Shown: positions 21,687-31,299, counted from the first letter of the stretch. The stretch: 41,830 bases of DNA from Lachnospiraceae bacterium (GCA_028692395.1 JAQUXP010000033.1:1-41830); one strand, 5' to 3'. Notes: generated by a model not told the origin, from the letters alone. Made by a program: numbers and translations.

Positions 21687-24113
21687 ATGAATACATCATT
21701 ATCATGGATTAAGATGTATGTGCCGGAGCTGGATGTTACGGCGCAGGAATATACAGATGCTATGACACTTTCAGGAACGAAGGTGGAAGGCTTTGAAAAA
21801 ATGGATGCAGACCTGGATAAGATTGTCGTGGGTCAGATTCTGAAGATTGAACAGCATCCTGATGCTGATAAACTGGTTATCTGCCAGGTAAATGTGGGCG
21901 ATAAGACGGTTCAGATTGTCACTGGTGCGCCGAATGTACATGTGGGAGAATCCGGACAGAAGGTAGCAGTCGTTCTGGATGGCGGCAAAGTAGCCGGCGG
22001 ACATGATGGCAAGAAGACACCCGGTGGTATCGTTATCAAAGCCGGAAAACTGAGAGGAATCGAAAGTGCCGGTATGATGTGCTCCATCGAGGAGCTGGGA
22101 AGCACCAGAGAGATGTATCCGGAAGCACCGGAGTATGGTATCTACCTCTTCGATGATGACGCAGTTGTGGGAGAGAGTGCGGTTCACGCACTGGGTCTTG
22201 ATGATGTCATCTTTGAATATGAGATCACTTCCAACCGTGTGGACTGTTACAGTGTCATCGGTATTGCCAGAGAAGCAGCGGCCACCTTTGGAAAACAATT
22301 CCATCCTCCGGTTGTGACAGCAACAGGAAATGAGGAAAATGTTTCTGACTACATTAAGGTACAGGTAGAAGATGAAAAGCTCTGCCCCCGTTATATCACA
22401 AGAGTGGTAAAAAATGTAAAAATTGGCCCTTCACCAAAGTGGATGCAGCGCTGTCTGGCGTCTAACGGTATTCGTCCTATCAACAATCTGGTTGATATCA
22501 CCAACTATGTGATGGAAGAGTACGGTCAGCCGATGCATGCTTATGATTACGATACCCTTGCAGGCGGAAAAATCGTAGTGCGCCGGGCTGCCAGAGATGA
22601 AAAGTTTGTAACCCTGGATGGTCAGGAGCGTCAGATGGATGAAGATGTTTTGATGATCTGCGATGGAGAAAAAGCAGTAGGTATCGCCGGTATCATGGGT
22701 GGAGAGAATTCCATGATTACAGATGATGTGAAAACTGTTCTTTTTGAGGCGGCCTGCTTTGACGGAACCAATATCCGTCTTTCAGGCAAGAGAATCGGCC
22801 TGCGGACAGATGCTTCCGGAAAATTTGAAAAAGGACTTGATCCAAACAATGCTGAGGAGGCAATTAACAGAGCCTGCCAGTTGATGGAAGAGTTGGGTGC
22901 CGGAGAAGTAGTGGGCGGTATGGTAGATGTCTATCGTGAAAAAAGGGAGCCTGTCAGTGTTGCCTTCGAGCCGGACAGAATCAATGCGCTGCTTGGAACT
23001 TCGTTGACAGAGAAAGAGATGCTGAATTATCTGGAAAAAGTAGAGCTTGCTTATGATAAAGAGAGAAATGTAATCGTAGCTCCAACCTTCCGTCAGGATA
23101 TTCACCGCACTGCAGATGTTGCAGAAGAAGTGGCAAGATTCTTCGGTTATGCGAATATTCCTACCACACTGCCAAGCGGAGCTTCTATGGCAGGTAAGCT
23201 GCCATTTGATCAGAGAGTTATGGCGAAAGCCAGAGATGTTGCAGAGTTCTGTGGATTTTCCCAGGGCATGTGTTATTCCTTCGAAAGCCCTAAGGTATTC
23301 CAGAAGCTTCTTCTTTCCCAGGAGGATCCAAAACGCAATGCGATCAAGATTATGAATCCGCTGGGAGAAGATTTCTCCATTATGAGAACCTCTTCTTTAC
23401 ATGGGATGCTGACATCTCTTGCCACAAACTTTAACCGCAGAAACAAAGATGTCCGCCTCTATGAGCTGGGAAGCATCTATATTCCTCACAGCCTTCCGCT
23501 TACTGAGCTTCCGGATGAGCGTATGCAGTTTACCCTTGGGATGTATGGTGAGGGAGATTTCTATGACATGAAGGGTGTTGTGGAAGAGTTTTTCAGCCAG
23601 ATTGGTATGACAAAGCGAACCGAGTATACCTGTAGTGATGTAAAACCTTATCTGCACCCGGGACGTCAGGCAGATATCATTTACGATAATGTTACCGTAG
23701 GATATCTGGGTGAGGTTCATCCTGAGGTGTGTGATAATTACGGAATCGGAGAGAAAGCATACCTTGCAGTTTTGGATATGCCATCCATCCTTCCTTTTGC
23801 AACCTTCGATCACAAATATGAAGGAATCGCAAGATTCCCTGCCGTAACCCGTGATATCAGTATGCTGGTACCTCACGATGTTCTGGCAGGCCAGATTGAA
23901 CACATGATTCTTCAGCGGGGCGGAAAGATTCTGGAAAACTGTGAGCTTTTCGATATCTATGAGGGACATCAGATTCTGGCAGGATTTAAGTCCATGGCAT
24001 ATTCCCTGACCTTTAGATCCAGGGAAAAGACACTGGAGGAAGCGGAAATTTCAGCAGCTATGAAGAAGATTATGAATGGGCTGGAAAGCCTGAACTGCGA
24101 GCTTAGAAAGTAG
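21687..24113 (+). CDS. pheT: Phenylalanyl-tRNA synthetase beta subunit
   Basis: 808 residues, the usual bacterial length. In order: the tRNA-binding OB domain (IVVGQILKIEQHPDADKLVICQVNVG), the B3/4 editing domain (EITSNRVDCYSVIGIAREAA), the B5 domain (from about residue 400), the class-II-like core (FRQDIHRTADVAEEVARFFGY), and the C-terminal ferredoxin-fold anticodon-binding domain (FPAVTRDISMLVP ... YSLTFRSREKTL). It starts 15 bp after pheS, behind CAGGGAGG. Controlled by the same T-box. Confidence 0.96.
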   Translation: MNTSLSWIKMYVPELDVTAQEYTDAMTLSGTKVEGFEKMDADLDKIVVGQILKIEQHPDADKLVICQVNVGDKTVQIVTGAPNVHVGESGQKVAVVLDGGKVAGGHDGKKTPGGIVIKAGKLRGIESAGMMCSIEELGSTREMYPEAPEYGIYLFDDDAVVGESAVHALGLDDVIFEYEITSNRVDCYSVIGIAREAAATFGKQFHPPVVTATGNEENVSDYIKVQVEDEKLCPRYITRVVKNVKIGPSPKWMQRCLASNGIRPINNLVDITNYVMEEYGQPMHAYDYDTLAGGKIVVRRAARDEKFVTLDGQERQMDEDVLMICDGEKAVGIAGIMGGENSMITDDVKTVLFEAACFDGTNIRLSGKRIGLRTDASGKFEKGLDPNNAEEAINRACQLMEELGAGEVVGGMVDVYREKREPVSVAFEPDRINALLGTSLTEKEMLNYLEKVELAYDKERNVIVAPTFRQDIHRTADVAEEVARFFGYANIPTTLPSGASMAGKLPFDQRVMAKARDVAEFCGFSQGMCYSFESPKVFQKLLLSQEDPKRNAIKIMNPLGEDFSIMRTSSLHGMLTSLATNFNRRNKDVRLYELGSIYIPHSLPLTELPDERMQFTLGMYGEGDFYDMKGVVEEFFSQIGMTKRTEYTCSDVKPYLHPGRQADIIYDNVTVGYLGEVHPEVCDNYGIGEKAYLAVLDMPSILPFATFDHKYEGIARFPAVTRDISMLVPHDVLAGQIEHMILQRGGKILENCELFDIYEGHQILAGFKSMAYSLTFRSREKTLEEAEISAAMKKIMNGLESLNCELRK

Positions 24114-24125
24114 AGAGGGTGTAAC

Positions 24126-24770
24126 ATGCGTCTTTATATCATACGTCATGGTGAGACTAACTGGAATGTACAGGGACGCCTTCAGGGACAGACGGATATC
24201 GATCTGAATGAAAATGGTGTTCGTCTGGCCAAAGTTACAGCGGAAGGCATGAAAGAGATTCCCTTTGATCTGGGCATTACCAGCCCCCTGATTCGTGCAC
24301 GTCACACAGCAGAGATTATTCTGGCAGGGAGATCCTGCCCGATTCTGGAGGATGGACGAATTGCAGAGCTGTCTTTTGGTTCCTGGGAGGGACTGGGCTG
24401 TCATAAGGACAACTTTGAGATTCCATCGGATCATTTTGAGGATTTTTATCTGAAACCCTATGAATTCACCCCGGGAGAGGGCGGGGAAACCATCGGAAGG
24501 TTATGCGAGAGAACCCGTGAGTTTTATCAGGAATTGATCGCTAATCCAGATTATCAGGATAAAACCATATTAATCGCTACCCATGGCTGTGCTTCCCGAG
24601 CAATTTTGAATAACATATACGAGGATAAAGAGGATTTTTGGCGTGGTCATGTTCCTATGAACTGTGCCGTGAATATCGTGGATGTGAAGGATAAAGCCTC
24701 TTTACTGGTAGAAGAAGATAAGATTTATTACAGCAAAAAAGACTGCGTAGATTTTTACGCCGTCGGTTAA
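24126..24770 (+). CDS. Histidine phosphatase family protein
   Basis: 214 residues of the phosphoglycerate-mutase-like superfamily: [27 protein letters not shown] at the N-terminus with catalytic His, [23 protein letters not shown] and [12 protein letters not shown] with the second His. Substrate unknown; the cell may use it on small phosphorylated metabolites. It lies 12 bp after pheT and 13 bp before queA, so it can be part of the same transcript. It is a different family member from the phosphatase in the cob operon. Confidence 0.85.
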   Translation: MRLYIIRHGETNWNVQGRLQGQTDIDLNENGVRLAKVTAEGMKEIPFDLGITSPLIRARHTAEIILAGRSCPILEDGRIAELSFGSWEGLGCHKDNFEIPSDHFEDFYLKPYEFTPGEGGETIGRLCERTREFYQELIANPDYQDKTILIATHGCASRAILNNIYEDKEDFWRGHVPMNCAVNIVDVKDKASLLVEEDKIYYSKKDCVDFYAVG

Positions 24771-24783
24771 AGAAGGACAACAG

Positions 24784-25809
24784 ATGAAAACAAGTGATTT
24801 TTATTATGATCTGCCTCAGGAGCTGATCGCTCAGGATCCACTGGAGGACAGAAGTGCTTCCAGACTGATGCATCTGGATCGGGCAACCGGAGAGATTTCC
24901 CATGAGCATTTTCGGGATATTCTTCAGTATCTCAATCCGGGTGACTGTCTGGTTATTAATGATACCAAAGTAATACCGGCAAGACTTTACGGACACAAGG
25001 CAGATACCGATGCAGGAATTGAGATTCTTCTTCTGAAGAGAAGAGAAAATGATATCTGGGAGACGCTGGTAAAGCCCGGTAAGAAGTGTAAGCCGGGAAC
25101 TGAGCTGGTGTTCGGTGACGGACGTCTGACAGGAAAGATCATAGATGTGGTGGAGGAGGGCAATCGTCTGATTCAGTTTACCTATGAGGGTATTTTCGAA
25201 GAGATACTGGATCAGCTGGGAGAGATGCCTCTTCCTCCTTATATTACCCATAAGCTGAAGGATAAGAATCGTTATCAGACGGTATATGCAAAGCATGAGG
25301 GTTCCGCTGCGGCACCCACCGCCGGACTGCATTTTACGAAGGAGCTGCTGCAGCAGGTAGCAGAAAAGGGAGTCTCAATTGCCCATGTAACACTGCATGT
25401 GGGACTTGGAACCTTCCGTCCTGTTAAGGTAGAAGATGTGACACAGCATCATATGCACTCGGAATTTATTATTGTAGAAGAGGACCAGGCAAAGCTGATC
25501 AATGACACCAAAAAGGCAGGCGGACGAGTGATCGCTGTGGGAACAACCAGCTGTCGCACGCTGGAATCTGCCACGGGAGAAGACGGTATTTTGCAGGCAG
25601 GAAGCAAGTGGACGGAAATCTTTATCTATCCGGGTTATCAGTTTCGGATGATTGATGGTTTGATCACAAACTTCCATCTTCCGGAATCCACGCTGCTGAT
25701 GCTGGTATCTGCTCTGGCAGGAAAGGAACATATTATGAATGCCTATGAGCAGGCAGTAAAAGAGCGATATCGCTTCTTTTCCTTTGGGGATGCGATGCTT
25801 ATACTGTAA
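24784..25809 (+). CDS. queA: S-adenosylmethionine:tRNA ribosyltransferase-isomerase
   Basis: 341 residues. [24 protein letters not shown] at the start, [62 protein letters not shown] and [17 protein letters not shown] are the strongly conserved QueA blocks. It adds the ribosyl part of AdoMet to preQ1 in tRNA to form epoxyqueuosine. AGAAGGACA precedes the start. A terminator-like hairpin follows, and this hairpin is also the presumed MtlR operator of the next operon. Confidence 0.95.
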   Translation: MKTSDFYYDLPQELIAQDPLEDRSASRLMHLDRATGEISHEHFRDILQYLNPGDCLVINDTKVIPARLYGHKADTDAGIEILLLKRRENDIWETLVKPGKKCKPGTELVFGDGRLTGKIIDVVEEGNRLIQFTYEGIFEEILDQLGEMPLPPYITHKLKDKNRYQTVYAKHEGSAAAPTAGLHFTKELLQQVAEKGVSIAHVTLHVGLGTFRPVKVEDVTQHHMHSEFIIVEEDQAKLINDTKKAGGRVIAVGTTSCRTLESATGEDGILQAGSKWTEIFIYPGYQFRMIDGLITNFHLPESTLLMLVSALAGKEHIMNAYEQAVKERYRFFSFGDAMLIL

Positions 25810-25834
25810 AGAAATAGAGATGATGTAACCCTTT

Positions 25835-25873
25835 GAGATTTGGCGCTAATCTTTGGTGCCAAATCTCTTTTTC
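25835..25873 (+). terminator. Terminator-like hairpin after queA
   Basis: GAGATTTGGC (25835-25844) pairs with GCCAAATCTC (25858-25867), followed by TTTTTC. The same bases form the candidate MtlR operator at 25839-25865. Confidence 0.7.
25839..25865 (+). promoter_or_regulatory. Candidate MtlR operator, first copy
   Basis: A 27-bp imperfect inverted repeat (TTTGGCGCTA...TTTGGTGCCAAATC). It aligns without gaps to 31229-31255, and each copy ends exactly 14 bp before a -35 box. Upstream placement fits an activator such as MtlR. Confidence 0.6.
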
Positions 25874-25879
25874 TATTAC

Positions 25880-25909
25880 TTGCTTATTAGTGCCCGTTGT
25901 CGTTATAAT
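25880..25909 (+). promoter_or_regulatory. Promoter of the first mtlA gene
   Basis: TTGCTT at 25880-25885 and TATAAT at 25904-25909, with a rather long 18-bp spacer, consistent with need for an activator. Confidence 0.6.
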
Positions 25910-25928
25910 AAGCTTATCAAAGAGAGAT

Positions 25929-25942
25929 TGATTGGCCAATCA
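25929..25942. promoter_or_regulatory. Perfect 14-bp palindrome in the mtlA leader
   Basis: TGATTGGCCAATCA lies about 20 bp downstream of the -10 box, where a bound repressor would block transcription. The binding protein is unknown. Confidence 0.4.
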
Positions 25943-25989
25943 TACCTCACGACAAAGGAACTTAAAAAGAAAAATGAGGTGTGAAATCA

Positions 25990-27381
25990 ATGAAAGAAAA
26001 AGTACAGGTATTTGGAAGATTTTTAAGTGGTATGGTAATGCCCAACATTGGAGCATTTATTGCCTGGGGACTGATTACGGCCCTTTTTATGAAAACCGGA
26101 TGGCTTCCGAACGATAAGTTTGCACTGATGATTCAACCGATGTCTATGATGCTGCTCCCACTTCTGATCGCTTATACAGGCGGTAGTGTAGTAGCCGGAC
26201 AGCGAGGCGGTATTATCGGAGCAATTGCTACCATGGGTGTTATTGTAGGAAGCGATGTTCCTATGTTTATCGGAGCAATGGTTGTAGGACCGTTGTCTGC
26301 ATGGATTCTGAAGAAATTTGACAAGTTTATGGAGAACAAAGTAAAGGCCGGATTTGAAATGCTGGTTAATAACTTCTCCATCGGTATTATCGGTGCAATT
26401 CTTGCACTGCTTGCCATGGTAGGTATCACTCCGCTGATCAGTGCGCTGAACAATGTGATGGCAGCAGGTGTTGGTTTCTTCGTAGATCATAGTCTGCTTC
26501 CTCTGGCAAGTGTATTTATCGAGCCGGCAAAGGTTCTGTTTTTGAACAACGCAATTAATCATGGTATCTTATCACCACTGGGAATTCAGCAGGTAGAAGA
26601 GACAGGAAAGTCAATCTTCTTCCTTCTGGAAGCAAATCCTGGTCCCGGACTTGGAATTCTGTTAGCATACTGTCTGGTAGGAAAAGGAACGGCGAAGAGT
26701 TCTGCTCCCGGAGCAGCAATTATCCATTTCTTCGGTGGTATCCATGAAATCTTCTTTCCATACATACTGATGAACCCACTGCTTCTGGTTGCAACGATTG
26801 CTGGTGGCGCAAGTGGAATCTTTATCTTCAATATGCTGGGTGTTGGCTTAACTGCACCGGCATCACCAGGAAGTATTATCGCATTGCTTATGATGGCAGA
26901 ACGTCACAGCTATTTTGGACTGATCCTTGGAGTTGTGGTAGCTACCGTTGTATCCTTTGTTATTGCACTTCCGATTCTGAAGTTCATGGGTAAGGATGCG
27001 AGTCTGGAAGAAGCACAGCAGGAAAAAGACCGCATGAAGAGAAAGTCTAAGGGTATCGCAGAACCAGCAGCTGCAACAGCTGCAGTTACCGGAAAAGTGA
27101 AAAAAATTGCTTTCGCATGTGATGCAGGTATGGGATCCAGTGCTATGGGTGCTACTGTTCTGAAGAAGAAATTGGCAGCAGCAGGCCTGGAGGGTATTGA
27201 AGTAATCCATACTCCGGTATCTTCTATTCCGGCTGATGTACAAGTAGTAGTGACGCATCAGGACCTAGGTGAAAGAGCAGCCCACAGCAATCCAAATGCC
27301 AAGTTAGTTCTGATCACCAACTTCCTTGCAGCTCCGGAATATGATATTTTAATTCAGGAACTGGCAGAAATCAATAAATAA
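25990..27381 (+). CDS. mtlA: Mannitol-type PTS EIICB component
   Basis: 463 residues. The EIIC membrane domain (about residues 1-335) has the N-terminal LSGMVMPNIGAFIAWGLITALF, NNAINHGILSPLG, EANPGPGLGILLAY and the substrate-site GGIHEIFFP (Gly249-Glu253). After a charged linker the EIIB domain (from about 370) starts IAFACDAGMGSSAMGAT, with Cys377 as phosphorylation site. It takes up a hexitol, most likely mannitol, and phosphorylates it. The EIIA domain is encoded separately (mtlF). The ATG at 25990 is preferred over a GTG at 25981, which lies in the GAGGTG ribosome binding site. It is transcribed alone up to a strong terminator. Confidence 0.93.
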   Translation: MKEKVQVFGRFLSGMVMPNIGAFIAWGLITALFMKTGWLPNDKFALMIQPMSMMLLPLLIAYTGGSVVAGQRGGIIGAIATMGVIVGSDVPMFIGAMVVGPLSAWILKKFDKFMENKVKAGFEMLVNNFSIGIIGAILALLAMVGITPLISALNNVMAAGVGFFVDHSLLPLASVFIEPAKVLFLNNAINHGILSPLGIQQVEETGKSIFFLLEANPGPGLGILLAYCLVGKGTAKSSAPGAAIIHFFGGIHEIFFPYILMNPLLLVATIAGGASGIFIFNMLGVGLTAPASPGSIIALLMMAERHSYFGLILGVVVATVVSFVIALPILKFMGKDASLEEAQQEKDRMKRKSKGIAEPAAATAAVTGKVKKIAFACDAGMGSSAMGATVLKKKLAAAGLEGIEVIHTPVSSIPADVQVVVTHQDLGERAAHSNPNAKLVLITNFLAAPEYDILIQELAEINK

Positions 27382-27408
27382 TCATTATCATTCACTAAAA
27401 AGTCAGGG

Positions 27409-27462
27409 CTCTGATAAAATTGAGATTACCAAAAAGTAATTTCAATTTTATCAGAGTTTTTT
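27409..27462 (+). terminator. Terminator after the first mtlA
   Basis: CTCTGATAAAATTGA (27409-27423) pairs perfectly with 27442-27456, plus an inner ATTAC/GTAAT stem, followed by six T. Confidence 0.92.
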
Positions 27463-27539
27463 CTTGTGTTTACAGTGGCGTTTCTTCTCCACAGATGATA
27501 TAATTATGTGAACAGAGTATGCACGGGAAGGAGTCAAAA

Positions 27540-28976
27540 ATGCAAAAAAAGCTGCACAGAATAGGTCGTTTCTACAGCAGTGTTATTATCAATAATATTG
27601 GTATTTTCCTGTTTTTGGGTGTCCTTGGAGTTTTGTTCAGCGAGCAGGGATGGTATCCTAATCAGAGCATTCAGTCGGTCTTCCAGATTGTATATCGGAT
27701 TATCCTCCCCGCCATGATTGCCTTTGAAGCAGGAAGACGAATGGGCGAACAGACAGGAGGTATTTTGGCAGTTCTTTCTGTCTCCGGCATACTGATCTCT
27801 AATAGTGAAGTTGGCATTCTGGCAGCTATGACCCTTGGACCGCTGGCTGGAATGATCTGGAAGAAGATCAGCGTGTTATTAAAAAAATATGTGGAATCTT
27901 CTCTGGGTATGCTGTTTACCAATCTGATGATGGCATTGCTTGGGGTATCGCTGTCTTTTATCGGATATTTTCTGATAACCCCTGTTCTGGCAGGTATGAT
28001 TCTGGCAGCATCCAGGGGAGTGGACTTTATGATATCCCACAGACTGACAGCAGTCTTAAGTCTGATGATTGAACCGGCAAAGGTTTTTTTCCTGAATAAT
28101 GTTGTGAATCATGGAATTTTAGTTCCACTGGCACTGAATCAGGCAGAAGCGGCCGGAAGTTCTATCCTTTTTCTTTTGGAAGCAAATCCGGGACCTGGAT
28201 TTGGCATGCTGGCCGCCTTATATTATATGGATCGAACAAAACGCCAGGAATATGCATCTGCCATGTTTGCAGAAGCAGCTGGCGGACTTCACGAAGTTTA
28301 TTTTCCTTTTGCGTTATCGAATTTGTGGTTACTGCCTGCACTGATTGCCGGAGGAGTTACCGGAAGCCTGTGCTTTGATCTATTGGGAGCAGGCCTGCAG
28401 GGAGTGGTATCTCCGGGAAGCGTCATTACCATTCTTCTTCTGGCGGGAAAAGGACATTTTTGGGCAACACTGATGGGAATTCTGCTTTCAGCGGTTGTGT
28501 CCTTTCATGTAAGCATGATGATTCTTAAACTGGAAAAAATGAGAGAACAGAGGAAGGAGAACGCAGCTATGACAGAGCATGAATCCGCAGTATCGAAAGA
28601 GACTAAAACAGAAACAGACACCGCAGTATCAGAAGAGATTAAGATAGAAACAGACACCACAGCAGAGGTCTGCGAAGAAAATGCAGGAAGGATTCATTTG
28701 ATTGGCTTTGTGTGTGATGCAGGAGTGGGCTCCAGTGCTATGGGTGCAGCCATATTCAGAAGAAAACTGCGAACGTGTCATCTTACGGAGCTTCAGGTGG
28801 AAGCCTATGCGGCAGATCAGATTCCATCCAATCTGGATGTCTGTATCTGCCAGAAAGCATTTTTTCCACTGCTCGATCTGAAATCACAGAACACTGAGAT
28901 TTGGCTCGTAGAGAGCTTTGCAGCCATAGAAGAGTATGACAGACTTCTTGACAGAATACAAAAAAGGAACAGGTGA
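27540..28976 (+). CDS. Diverged second mannitol-type EIICB protein
   Basis: 478 residues, clearly homologous to the preceding EIICB but much changed. Kept: NNVVNHGILVPLALNQ, EANPGPGFGMLAALY, GGLHEVYFP (residues 248-256), and an EIIB domain with FVCDAGVGSSAMGAA (Cys392). Changed: most of the N-terminal helix sequence and the C-terminal EIIB half. The linker is longer and contains a short tandem repeat (ETKTETDTAVSEEIKIETDT). The ATG at 27540 follows AAGGAG. Its stop lies 5 bp before the mtlR ATG, so it is coupled to the regulator rather than to enzymes. It could be a second transporter with other substrate range, or a sensor that sets the phosphorylation state of MtlR; the second idea is inference from position. 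Confidence 0.85.
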   Translation: MQKKLHRIGRFYSSVIINNIGIFLFLGVLGVLFSEQGWYPNQSIQSVFQIVYRIILPAMIAFEAGRRMGEQTGGILAVLSVSGILISNSEVGILAAMTLGPLAGMIWKKISVLLKKYVESSLGMLFTNLMMALLGVSLSFIGYFLITPVLAGMILAASRGVDFMISHRLTAVLSLMIEPAKVFFLNNVVNHGILVPLALNQAEAAGSSILFLLEANPGPGFGMLAALYYMDRTKRQEYASAMFAEAAGGLHEVYFPFALSNLWLLPALIAGGVTGSLCFDLLGAGLQGVVSPGSVITILLLAGKGHFWATLMGILLSAVVSFHVSMMILKLEKMREQRKENAAMTEHESAVSKETKTETDTAVSEEIKIETDTTAEVCEENAGRIHLIGFVCDAGVGSSAMGAAIFRRKLRTCHLTELQVEAYAADQIPSNLDVCICQKAFFPLLDLKSQNTEIWLVESFAAIEEYDRLLDRIQKRNR

Positions 28977-28981
28977 AGAGG

Positions 28982-31075
28982 ATGGATATTACACCAAGGA
29001 TGAAACAGATTTTGCAGGTGCTGATAAAGCAGTCAGAACCAATTTCTGTAAGATGTCTTGCCGAAGAGGTTGGAATCAGCAAACGTACGGTACAAAGAGA
29101 GCTGGAATATGTACAGGACTCTCTCAAAGAGTACCATCTTACTTTTATGTCCAAGACTGGAACTGGTGTCTGGCTGGATGGAACAGAAGAGAACAGAGCG
29201 CTTCTTCGAGATGACCTGTATCAGGGGGATTCCTACGATGCCAGTAACCGGGAAGAACGGAGAAAAAGGCTGATTTTAGAGATATTGAAAGAAAAGGGAC
29301 TGAAAAAGCTCTTTTATTACAGCAGTCAGTTCAAGGTCAGTGAAGCTACCATCAGCACAGATCTGGAGGCAATCGAAGGGTGGCTGAACAGATATCATAT
29401 CTGTATTGTAAGAAAACCGGGAAGCGGAATATCGGTAGAAGGCAGTGAGGAGAACTACCGACGGGGAATCCGTGCCTTTGTAGATGAGAATCTGGACACT
29501 GATTTGATCCGTGATTTTTATAAACCAGAGCTGGAGATGGATGATACCTACGAAAAACTCAGCAAAAGCAGTATGGGACAGATCTTGAATGATGATATCT
29601 TGAGGCGGGTGATTAACTGTATCGTGGGCATGGATAATCCAAGGATTATGACCCTGACCCAGAGCTCCTATGTGGGACTGGTGATTCATATCTCCATTGC
29701 CATTAATCGGATCCTGAATAATGAGATGCTGGAGCCTGAGCAAAAGTGGATTGAGGAGATTCAGGAGGATGAAGATTATCTGCTGGCAAAAGCCATCTCG
29801 GAGGAACTGGAAGAGGAATTCGAGATTGAGATTCCAAAAGTAGAGACTTCCTATATCTGGCTTCATGTAAAAGGGGCAAAACATGAGAAGATTCAGGTAA
29901 ACGGACATAAAACCATGAATATTGAAAACAAGGATCTGCAGGTACTTGTCAATGAAATGATAGATGTTTTTGATCCTGAGAAGGCCTTTCTACTGAAACA
30001 GGATGATGAATTTATTCAGGGACTTCTGGCCCATCTCCAGCCCACTTTTATCCGTCTGATACATAATATGCAGATTCGCAATCCGGTTCTGGAGGATATT
30101 AAAAGGGACTATCCGGATATCTTCCGGCGCTGTCTGGAGGTTTCCAAGGTCTTGATGCGCTGGACAGGTGAACCGGTTCCCGATGAAGAGACAGGCTTTT
30201 TGACCGTGCATTTTGGAGCAGCATTAGTGCGGCTGGAAGCAAAAAAAGAGAGCCTGCGTCCAGTGGAGGTAGGGGTTGTCTGTTCCAGCGGAATCGGAAT
30301 CTCCAGACTGATGTCCTCAAAGCTGAATCAGACCTTCCGGGAACGAATGCTGATAAGCACCTATGGAAAAAATGATCTCACGCCCTATATTATCAGTAAG
30401 ACAGATTTTTTTGTCTCCAGTATTCCACTTGATATGGATGATTTTCCGGTTGTTTCTGTCAGTCCGCTGCTAAACGAAGAAGACATGCAGGAGATTCGAA
30501 GAATGCTGTATCAGTATGAAAGAACGCCGAGAAAGCGAAAGGAATCCGATGAGTTTTCCAATCAGCTGGAAGAGATTAATCTGATGGCAGAGCAGATCCG
30601 AACTGTCATCAAATATATGTGCTTTTTTAAAGTGGATAACCGGATTACCTTCGAGGAGCTGTTAATTGCCATCGGAGAAAAGCTTTCGCCCTATTCGGAT
30701 CGCCGGGAGATGATCCAGGAGGACATTATGAAAAGAGAACGACTCTCTTCCCAAATATTCTCCGAATTTGGCTTTGCGCTTTTACATACCAGGACAAAAG
30801 GAGTTGTGCGTCCCAGCTTTTCCATCTGTATGACGAAAGACCTGGGAGCATTCACCGATCCCTGCTTTAAGGGAATCACAGTAGTATTCGTGATGCTGCT
30901 TCCGATTGACGATCATATCAAGGTAAACAGCGGAATACTGGGCTATATCAGCAGTATGCTGATTGAGGATGTGAACTTTTTGGAGATTGTCACCCATGGA
31001 GATAAAGAGGAAATAAGGGACACGCTGTCTGGACATCTGAAGAAGTATTTCAGTAAATTTCTGTATAATAATTAA
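28982..31075 (+). CDS. mtlR: MtlR-type PRD transcriptional activator
   Basis: 697 residues in the MtlR/LicR order: N-terminal HTH (RCLAEEVGISKRTVQREL), a second winged-helix unit (FKVSEATISTDLEAIEGWL), two PTS regulation domains with conserved His (VGLVIHISIAINRI; GLLAHLQPTFIRL and TVHFGAALVRL), an EIIB-like domain (VGVVCSSGIGISRLM, Cys434), and an EIIA-like domain (FALLHTRTKG, His602). In Bacillus MtlR activity depends on HPr- and EII-mediated phosphorylation of such sites. All the main residues appear to be present. I choose the ATG at 28982; a GTG at 28973 overlaps the previous stop. It should bind the twin inverted repeats at 25839 and 31229. Confidence 0.92.
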   Translation: MDITPRMKQILQVLIKQSEPISVRCLAEEVGISKRTVQRELEYVQDSLKEYHLTFMSKTGTGVWLDGTEENRALLRDDLYQGDSYDASNREERRKRLILEILKEKGLKKLFYYSSQFKVSEATISTDLEAIEGWLNRYHICIVRKPGSGISVEGSEENYRRGIRAFVDENLDTDLIRDFYKPELEMDDTYEKLSKSSMGQILNDDILRRVINCIVGMDNPRIMTLTQSSYVGLVIHISIAINRILNNEMLEPEQKWIEEIQEDEDYLLAKAISEELEEEFEIEIPKVETSYIWLHVKGAKHEKIQVNGHKTMNIENKDLQVLVNEMIDVFDPEKAFLLKQDDEFIQGLLAHLQPTFIRLIHNMQIRNPVLEDIKRDYPDIFRRCLEVSKVLMRWTGEPVPDEETGFLTVHFGAALVRLEAKKESLRPVEVGVVCSSGIGISRLMSSKLNQTFRERMLISTYGKNDLTPYIISKTDFFVSSIPLDMDDFPVVSVSPLLNEEDMQEIRRMLYQYERTPRKRKESDEFSNQLEEINLMAEQIRTVIKYMCFFKVDNRITFEELLIAIGEKLSPYSDRREMIQEDIMKRERLSSQIFSEFGFALLHTRTKGVVRPSFSICMTKDLGAFTDPCFKGITVVFVMLLPIDDHIKVNSGILGYISSMLIEDVNFLEIVTHGDKEEIRDTLSGHLKKYFSKFLYNN

Positions 31076-31132
31076 AAGAGAGGCCGGATTTTGGGAACCT
31101 TTCGTGTGAGTGCAGTAACGGAATAGAAGATT

Positions 31133-31189
31133 AAAAAACCGTAAGGATACTTTCGCTGGAAACAGAGGGAAAGGTCTTTACGGTTTTTT
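31133..31189 (+). terminator. Terminator after mtlR
   Basis: AAAAAACCGTAA (31133-31144) pairs with TTACGGTTTTTT (31178-31189), giving an A-tract/T-tract hairpin. The 31076-31381 gap otherwise holds the operator and promoter of the next operon. Confidence 0.8.
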
Positions 31190-31228
31190 GTGGAAAATGC
31201 GCAGATAGTGCCAAATGTGTGATTTAAT

Positions 31229-31255
31229 ATTGGCACTATTGGTTGGCGCCAAATC
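31229..31255 (+). promoter_or_regulatory. Candidate MtlR operator, second copy
   Basis: A 27-bp element (ATTGGCACTA...GTTGGCGCCAAATC), aligned without gaps to 25839-25865. An extra arm, GTGCCAAAT at 31209-31217, pairs with ATTGGCAC at 31229-31236, so there may be two overlapping sites. Confidence 0.6.
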
Positions 31256-31269
31256 CCATCTTCTTTCAG

Positions 31270-31299
31270 TTGATAAATGCATGTTTAAGGCCTTATAAT
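31270..31299 (+). promoter_or_regulatory. Promoter of the mtlF operon
   Basis: TTGATA at 31270-31275 and TATAAT at 31294-31299 with an 18-bp spacer, the same long spacing as at the first mtlA promoter. Confidence 0.65.
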
